DNA from: Cannabis sativa
Lineage: Eukaryota; Streptophyta; Magnoliopsida; Rosales; Cannabaceae
NCBI RefSeq assembly: GCF_029168945.1
Contig: NC_083607.1
Coordinates: 10,992,001-11,056,000 of the forward strand
DNA length: 64,000 nt
Direction: 5' to 3'
In this document: positions 58,047 through 64,000 of the stretch, piece after piece
How the letters are laid out: every line of letters starts with the position of its first letter
How positions within the stretch are numbered: the stretch's first letter is position 1
Made by a program: the position numbers and the translations under genes
Notes under the pieces: model-generated
What the model saw: only the letters and a program-made list of their open reading frames with translations
Told to the model about the DNA's origin: nothing
Databases searched by the model: none

Positions 58047-58524
58047 GCTGCCGTATTATTGACCCAGATTCTACCCGTTTCTTTTATAACTCCTTCTCTT
58101 TTTTTTTTGTTTGTACATATTTGCTGCCACCTTAGAACAATTTACATATAGGCGGTAGCTTTCGTTTGAAGGGGAGACAATTATATTTTAAGGCCTGTCC
58201 CCGGGCCATTTATATGTATATGACCTGCCCTTTGGGCCAGGATATTTTTTATGCGATCTTTATTCGTCACAGTTATATATTTTAACCTGTCCTTTGGCTC
58301 AGGGTTTTTACACTTATGCTTTTTATTTTTGTGCATACTTTTTGACCTGCCCTTTGGGTCAGGATATTTTACTTAGTTTGTTTTTGTTTGTCCGTGCAGT
58401 ATACCCTAGTACCCCCCTGAGTGGCATAGAAACTTTGTTTTTAAGGCACTCAGTTTTATTTAATATAGAGGAGGTATACATTTGGACGGTACAAACCCTT
58501 TGAACAAAATCTAAGTTAAATTCG
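58047..58524. repeat. Convergent spacer with four hairpin-forming repeats
   Basis: GACCTGCCCTTTGGG(C/T)CAGG and close variants occur at 58,192-58,207, 58,222-58,250, 58,284-58,310 and 58,344-58,370, the last three about 60 bp apart and each followed by a T-rich run. The core CCTG...CCAGG can pair with itself. The spacer separates the ends of the antisense ORF and integrase and may hold 3' ends for both. Confidence 0.75.
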
Positions 58525-59952
58525 CTACTGGTAATATTTTCTGAGGTGATCGGCATTCCAGGCTCTTGGGACGGTGGTTCCGTCCATTCTTTTTAGTTTG
58601 TAAGTGCCAGAACCGATTTCGTCCTCGATTTCATATGGTCCTTCCCAATTTGGTCCAAGTACCCCCACTCCGGGTTCTTGGGTGGCTGGAAAAACCCTTC
58701 TTAGGACCATATCCCCAATAGCGAATTTTCTGTTTTTAACCTTGGAGTTAAAATACTTGGTCACCTTCTTTTGATAAGCAGCCATCCGTATTTGAGACTC
58801 ATCCCGGAGTTCTTCGACTTGATCCAAAGCCTCTTGGAGCAGTGCCTGATTGGTGGCCGGATCATAAGTCGTCCTCCTGTGGGATGGGAATAATGTTTCC
58901 ACCGGGACCATTGCTTCACAGCCGTACGCCATTGAGAACGGCGAGTGACCGGTTGTGGTTCTGGGGGTCGTCCGGTAGGCCCACAATACCCTTGGCAATT
59001 CTTCAGGCCAGTTATTTTTACAGGCCAGTAGCTTCTTTTTCAAGGTGACCTTTAGGATTTTATTGACTGCTTCCGCCTGGCCGTTTGTTTGAGGCCGGGC
59101 TACCGCGGAAAAGCTTTTTATCACTCCGTGTCGGTTGCAGAAGTCAGTAAATTCCTCGCAATCAAATTGCTTTCCATTGTCTGAGACTATTTTGTGAGGC
59201 AAGCCGTATCGACACACTATGTTTTTCATAACAAAGTCCAATGCCTTCTTAGCAGTTATTGTCTTCATAGGCTCAGCCTCTGTCCACTTGGTGAAGTAGT
59301 CCACTGCTACTATTGAATACTTTACCCCTCCTTTTCCCGTAGGTAGAGACCCGATGAGATCTATTCCCCAGACCGCGAAGGGCCAGGGGCTGGTCATCAA
59401 AGTGATCTCATTTGGAGGAGCTCTCGGTATGTTCGCGTACCTTTGGCACGAGTCACACTTTTGGACATAGTCTATACAATCTTTTTTCATTGTTGGCCAG
59501 AAGTACCCTTGCCTCAATATTTTCTTTGAGAGGCTGGGTCCTCCCGTATGATCTCCACAGAACCCTTCATGGACCTCTAGCATGATTTGTCTAGCTTCAG
59601 GGTCCGATACACACCTTAAATAAGGCATGCTGAGTCCTCTCCGGTAGAGAATGTGGTCCATCATTACATAACGATGAGCTTGATGCGAATCTTTCGAGAC
59701 GATTGCCCTCTCTTGGGGCAACTCACCTGTGGTTATGTACTTTATGATGGGGACCATCCAGCTGGGTTCTTGCCCAACCGTTTGTGTGGTCTCTTTTATT
59801 TTGATGCTTGGCTCTGCCAAGCATTCCACTGGTACTACCCCCAGCTCTTCGATTTCGCTGTCCGAGGCTAACTTAGCCAGACAGTCCGCATGAGCATTCT
59901 TCTCTCGGGGGATTCTCTCTACTTTGTAGTCCGTGAACTCGTGGAGCAGTTC
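58525..59952 (-). pseudogene. Tat integrase
   Basis: Follows a TGA at 59,953-59,955 in the same frame (ELLHEFTDYKVERIPREKNA, HADCLAKLAS, the RNase H/integrase linker). HHCC region (HEGFCGDHTGGPSLSKKI, CDSCQRYA), DDE core (WPFAVWGIDLIG, AVDYFTKWTEAEPM, IVSDNGKQFDCEEF, RPQTNGQAEAVNKILK), then the C-terminal domain ending AWNADHLRKYYQ at 58,525. D, D and E are present. The open part runs from 59,829 under the usual start rule, but the frame is open from 59,952. Confidence 0.9.
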
Positions 59953-61422
59953 TCAGACTATGGCTACGTACGCGGCCATCCGTTCGCCGCGAGTTTGGTA
60001 TTCTCCGGAAACTTGGTTTACGACCAGCTGAGAATCACTGTAGACTTCCACTCTCTTGGCTCCTACAACTTTAGCCAATTTTAGCCCTGCTATCAGGGCC
60101 TCATATTCGGCTTCGTTATTCGAGGCTGTGAAGTTGAATCGGAGTGCCGCCTGGAGCCGCAATCCAGTAGGTGATATCATAGCCACTCCGGCTCCTAAGC
60201 CGTTCTCATTAGAAGCTCCGTCCACAAATACTCTCCAAGTGGGGATTGGTGGTTCCGGTGTATTGGCTGTTGCCTCGGCTTCATTGCATTCGGTGATGAA
60301 GTCTGCCAAGGCTTGGCCTTTTATGGAAATCCGGGGCACGTAATGTAAGTCGAACTGACTCAGCTCCATCGCCCACTTGAGGAGTCTTCCGGATGCTTCG
60401 GGCTTCTGGAGAACCTGCTGGAGCGGATGATTGGTCAAGATTCTGATCGGATGGGCTTGGAAGTATGGTCTCAACTTCCTTGATGCCATCAGGAGGCAGA
60501 ATACTAATTTTTCAATAACCGGGTACCTTGTCTCGGCCCCTACCATGCGCTTACTAACATAGTACACGGGGTGCTGAATTTTTTCTTCCTCCCGTACCAG
60601 TGTAGCGCTGACCGCATGCTCGGAGACGGCCAAGTAAAGGAACAAGTCTTCTCCAAGGACGGGTTTTGATAGGATAGGAGGTTTGGCCATGTGGTCTTCT
60701 AACCTTTTGAATGCCTCCTCGCATTCATCTGACCATTCGAACTTTTGGCATTTCTTCAGTATGTTGAAGAAGGGTATGCACTTGTCCGTGGATCGTGAGA
60801 CAAAGCGGCTCAGTGCGGCTACCTTTCCGGTCAAGCTCTGCACGTCCTTATGTTTCTTGGGGGATGGCATGTCCAGGAGAGCTTGGATTTTCTCTGGGTT
60901 TGCTTCGATCCCCCTTTGGCTGACTATGAAGCCCAGGAATTTTCCCGACTTGACCCCGAAGGTGCATTTTTTTGGATTGAGCTTCATGCCGTATCTCCGG
61001 ACGACTTCGAAACATTCTTCTAAGTCGCTTGCATGGCTGTTGCATGCTTTGGATTTGACGAGCATGTCGTCTACATATACCTCCATGTTTCGTCCCAGGA
61101 GGCTTTTAAACATCCGGTTAACCATTCTTTGATAGGTTGCTCCGGCGTTTTTCAGTCCGAAAGGCATGACTAGGTAACAGTATACCCCCTTATCGGTCCT
61201 GAAGCTAGTGCACTCCTGGTCTGCCGTATGCATTTTTATTTGGTTGTACCCAGCATAGGCATCCATGAAAGAAAGCAGCTTAAATCCGGACGTGGCGTCT
61301 ACCATCTGGTCGATCCTGGGCAGCGGAAAGCAGTCCTTTGGGCAGGCTTTGTTTAGATCTGTGAAATCTATACAAACCCGCCAAGTCCCGTTCGGCTTGG
61401 GCACCAGGACCGGATTGGCCAG
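59953..61422 (-). pseudogene. Tat RT and double RNase H
   Basis: RT (KPNGTWRVCIDFTDLNKACP, CFPLPRIDQMVDATSG, LSFMDAYAGYNQI, catalytic VYVDDMLVKS), then the element's own RNase H-like connection (LFLYLAVSEHAVSATLVREE), then a second RNase H of archaeal type (RVFVDGASNENGLGAG, NNEAEYEALIAGLKLAK, VEVYSDSQLVVNQV). The second RNase H is the mark of Tat lineages. It ends with TGA at 59,953-59,955 and is cut from the protease part by a TAG at 61,423-61,425. Confidence 0.9.
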
Positions 61423-62322
61423 CTATTCCGGATAATACACGTCGCGGATCATGCCATTGGACAAAAGTTTGTCCACCTCTTTCTCTAAGGCCTCGGCTTT
61501 CACCGAGTCGAGCGGGCGTCTCTTTTGCTGTACAGGGGGCATGTCCGGGTTGACATTGAGTACATGGGTGATGACATGAGGGCTGATGCCGGTCATGTCT
61601 TCTTGGCGCCACGCAAAGATGTCGATGGCGCCCTTCAGTGTTTTTATTATTTTATCTTTTTCCTCCGGATCTAGGCTCTTCCCTATCCGGAGTACTTTGG
61701 TGGAGTCGTCGTCGCACACTGGTATTTCTTCGACGTCCTCCATTGGTTCCACGACCCTTTTGGACCCTATGCGAGGATCCAACTCGTCCTCTTCAGCCTT
61801 CTCTATCTCAGGGGGCCCCCGGACCATGAGTACTGGTAAGTGGGTGGCAACATTGTAACATTGCCTGGCCTCTCCCTGATTTCCCCTCACCGTTCCGACT
61901 CCGGCTTCCTGGGTAGGGAATTTTAGGCATAGATGTCGGATTGAAGTAATTGCACCAAAGTCGACGAGGGCCGGTCGGCCTAGGATTGCGTTGTAGGCTG
62001 TTGGACAGTCTACCACCACGAAGGTGCAATACTTAAATGTGCTCTGGGGGGTATCCGGGCATAAGGTAACTGGGAGCCTGACTTTTCCCCTCGGGATTAG
62101 CGTCGTCCCGTTAAACCCTGTGAGCTGTGATCCACTAGGCGAGAGGTCCCGGTCGGTCAACCCTATCGCAGTGAAGGCTTCTTTGAAGAGCAAGTTCACG
62201 GAACTCCCATTGTCAATCAGGACCCTAGCCACAACCTTATTTGCGATGGGGGTCTCTATGACCAGCGGGTCGGGGTGAGGAAAACGCACCGTCTTGGCGT
62301 CTTCTTCCGTGAACGTTATGGG
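61423..62322 (-). pseudogene. Tat protease and RT start
   Basis: Same frame as RT. Protease region: VRFPHPDPLVIETPIANKVV, ARVLIDNGSSVNLLFKEAF with the DxGS active site as DNGSSVN, then YNAILGRPALVDFGA. RT N-terminal lead-in: PVQQKRRPLDSVKAEALEKE, VDKLLSNGMIRDVYYPE. The stop after YYPE replaces what in relatives is Trp (YPEWLANPV), a TGG to TAG change. Confidence 0.88.
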
Positions 62323-62922
62323 CTAGTCCATTAGCCGAGGCCTTTGAGCCGGGAGTTGAGTAACCTCCCACACCTCACTGTGTCTTGCAGCCTCGGCATA
62401 TCTTTTTCGCTCCTTGCGAGTGTTTCCTCCGATATGGGGACCTCCGGAGATCATGGCTACCCGTCCATTAGGCCGGGGCGGTAGCCCGGGGATATGCTGG
62501 GTGTCACTGCGGGAGCACTGGAGGCAATACTCTGCTTGTACCCCCGGCGTTCCCGGAGGCATACCCCCGCCACCGCCCGGATTAAGGTGGGGCAACCTAT
62601 TTTTGATCCACTCATAGAGGTGGCCCAAACGGATCAAATTTTCAATCTCGTCTTTGAGATTTTTACACTCATTGGTGCTATGACCAATGTCGTTGTGGTA
62701 CTCGCATCTTTTACTCGGATCTCTCCGGGAGCTATCTTTGTACAACGGCTGGGGCCTCCGGTAGTGTGTATTTTGCCTAGTGGCAAAATATACACGTTCC
62801 TGGGAGTCCGTGAGCTCCGTGTACTGAGTATATTGGGGTGTGTACCCCTTCTTTTGGCGCTTCTCTCCCGTTCGGGTGCTGCCCTTGGAGGACCTTTTGC
62901 TCCTCGACCCACAGGTAGGGCA
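62323..62922 (-). pseudogene. Tat gag C-terminal region with zinc-knuckle-like motif
   Basis: This lies in the same frame as protease and contains CEYHNDIGHSTNEC followed by LKDEIENLIRLGHLYEW, the usual end of Tat Gag. The frame is open from about 62,922 (CPTCGSRSKR) to TAG 62,323-62,325 after RPRLMD. It differs from the frame of the main Gag ORF to the right, so Gag is split by a frame change between 63,059 and 62,922. Confidence 0.8.
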
Positions 62923-63055
62923 CTGTTAAGCTAGCGGTCGGGGCAGCTGTGAAGGAGTTCGTCCATTCACCCGGACGGGTTGCCGTAATGGGAAGATGCC
63001 GGTGCCAAAGCTTGACCACAGGCCGTATCCGGGAGTGGCGAGAACCGTATGCCAC

Positions 63056-63934
63056 TTACCTGGGAGTTGCGGTCGGGACAGTACCCGAGGGCGACACTCC
63101 TGGCATGTATCCCGCTATCCCGGTGGGATAGTAGCCTCCGTAAGCCACGATCTGGGCTTCTTCGAGGTTAATATATTTTTGGACTCGCTTCTGGAAGTCC
63201 TGAAGGCTAGCAGCGCCTTCTTGCTGTAATTCGTTCCAGAAGGGAGTCCTAGTGCGGATTCCTGCTTGGAGAAGCGCAAGCTGTTGTCCGTCGTCGACCT
63301 TCTTGGTCTTCGAGGCTTCCTCTCGGAACCTCTTGATGTAATTCTTCAACGTCTAGGTGGGCAGTTGCTTGATGTTGGTCAAGGCACTAACCTCCAAGTT
63401 GACCTTCCTGGCAGCGACAAATTGTCTCCGGAAGTTGGTTTGGAGTTTGTTCCAGCAACCTACCGATCCTGGTTCCAGTTTTTTGAACCACTCCTCTGCT
63501 GATCCGCTCAGGGTGAGGGGGAAGCACAAGCATTTGGCGTCATTGCTGACCCGCATGACTGTCATGACACGGTTGAACCGTGACAAGTGATCGCTGGGGT
63601 CGGAGTTCCCAGTATATGCCGCCATTTCGGGCATCTTGAAGTTTTTAGGGAGCTCCGCCTCCAGGATATGTTTGGCACAAGGCTCCCGATCCTCACTGTC
63701 TGAGTCGGAGTCGTCTCCCTTCTGCCTCCGGGAGACTCGAGCAATATCTTTCCGAAGTATGGCAAGTTCCGCCATAATCCCTTCGTTTACAGTACCCGAG
63801 GAGACCACGGGCCTGTATCTTTTTTGGTCAAGGTGATCCCGGAGGTCACCTTGATTCCCATTGATTTGATTTCTCAGATCAATGGGAGGACATCTCTGTC
63901 CTCTTCTTCCTCTACCCCCTGGTTCCTGGTGCAC
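63056..63934 (-). pseudogene. Tat gag core
   Basis: Gag core: MAELAILRKDIARVSRRQ, acidic DDSDSDSEDRE, PKNFKMPEMAAYTGNSDP and DHLSRFNRVMTVMR, LTLSGSAEEWFKKLEPGSV and FRRQFVAARK, then KNYIKRFREEASKTKKVDD and LLQAGIRTRTPFWNELQQ. An amber at 63,350-63,352 interrupts it, and TAA at 63,056-63,058 ends it inside a GTAAGT sequence. Upstream of 63,934 the frame meets a TAA at 63,983-63,985, so the true start is uncertain. Confidence 0.85.
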
Positions 63935-64000
63935 GGAAACGCTTTTTCGGTCCCCTCGATCCTGAGGGCCAAGACTCCCTCTTTAGGGCTTGCCCCTCTG

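Larger units (their letters stand above)
53042..64000 (-). mobile_element. Tat-lineage Ty3 retrotransposon with antisense ORF (5' part outside window)
   Basis: Minus-strand element inserted in the hAT 5' side. From right to left: gag, protease, RT, RNase H followed by a second archaeal-type RNase H, integrase, a convergent antisense ORF, and the 3' LTR (53,042-~54,435). The extra RNase H and an antisense ORF between pol and the 3' LTR are hallmarks known from Tat lineages (Grande and Retand are examples). Pol is read in one frame but has three stops. The 5' LTR, PBS and TSD lie beyond 64,000; the expected TSD is the ACAAT at 53,037-53,041. Confidence 0.88.

Noticed and set aside
62893..63059. 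Coding intron in Tat gag using donor CAG|GTAAGT at 63,060
   Set aside because: The best acceptor (TTAACAG at 62,923) gives the wrong phase for the zinc-knuckle frame, and the phase-correct AG at 62,894 lacks a pyrimidine tract. Kept only as a question.

Overview
The window reads as repeat-rich intergenic DNA of a flowering plant, probably a eudicot. Nothing in the sequence fixes the species. It has large Ty3 retrotransposons with chromodomains, a Tat-type Ty3 element with an extra RNase H and an antisense ORF, a Ty1/copia element primed by initiator Met-tRNA, a plant L1-type LINE with a zf-RVT tail, an intron-containing hAT transposase, and a broken DUF1985-type gene. I see no intact host gene, no rRNA, no tRNA and no CRISPR array. 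Most of the 64 kb is transposable element or element debris.

Left half (1-34,060): a nest of insertions readable from target-site duplications (TSDs). A minus-strand DUF1985-like gene (exon 1 at ~33,931-34,060, exon 2 from 33,504) is split after position 32,895 and resumes at 530-270 in the same reading frame. The split is made by a 2.6 kb solo LTR (531-32,894; TSD TTCAA). The solo LTR is split by Ty3 element A (plus, 1,017-30,776; TSD TCAAG). A is split inside pol by Ty3 element B (minus, 6,714-26,308; TSD GAAGC). The 3' LTR of B is split by Ty3 element C (plus, 7,094-16,547; TSD CTCAG). B and C belong to one family and face each other, making an inverted repeat with arms of about 9.5 kb. 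A small MITE-like element (3,337-3,740) sits in the primer-binding site of A.

Middle (34,061-47,985): AT-rich flank with a ~120 bp tandem repeat, a 5'-truncated L1 LINE (34,617-38,978) with a perfect 12 bp TSD, AT-rich spacer, a copia element on the minus strand (41,034-45,686, 238 bp LTRs), then degenerate LTR pieces, two of them resembling the Tat-type LTR found farther right.

Right (47,986-64,000): a hAT element whose left end inserted into a Tat-like LTR remnant. Its transposase runs on the minus strand. Its 5' side is interrupted by a copia-type solo LTR (51,121-52,999; TSD GAATC) and then by a large Tat-lineage Ty3 element (from 53,042, running off the window). The Tat element has its 3' LTR on the left and gag-pol on the minus strand (63,934 to 58,525). 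A long open antisense ORF (54,918-58,046, plus) carries a domain like the PF04195 'putative gypsy type transposon' family and a coiled coil. The LTR shows a TATA box for the sense direction and another pointing out of the LTR into the antisense ORF, which also has a spliceable leader. The antisense gene and pol converge on a 0.48 kb spacer holding four copies of a small hairpin-forming repeat.

Almost all coding copies are broken by stops or frameshifts, and element A has also lost two catalytic Asp residues of reverse transcriptase. The exception is the antisense ORF of the Tat element, which is open for more than 1,000 codons.
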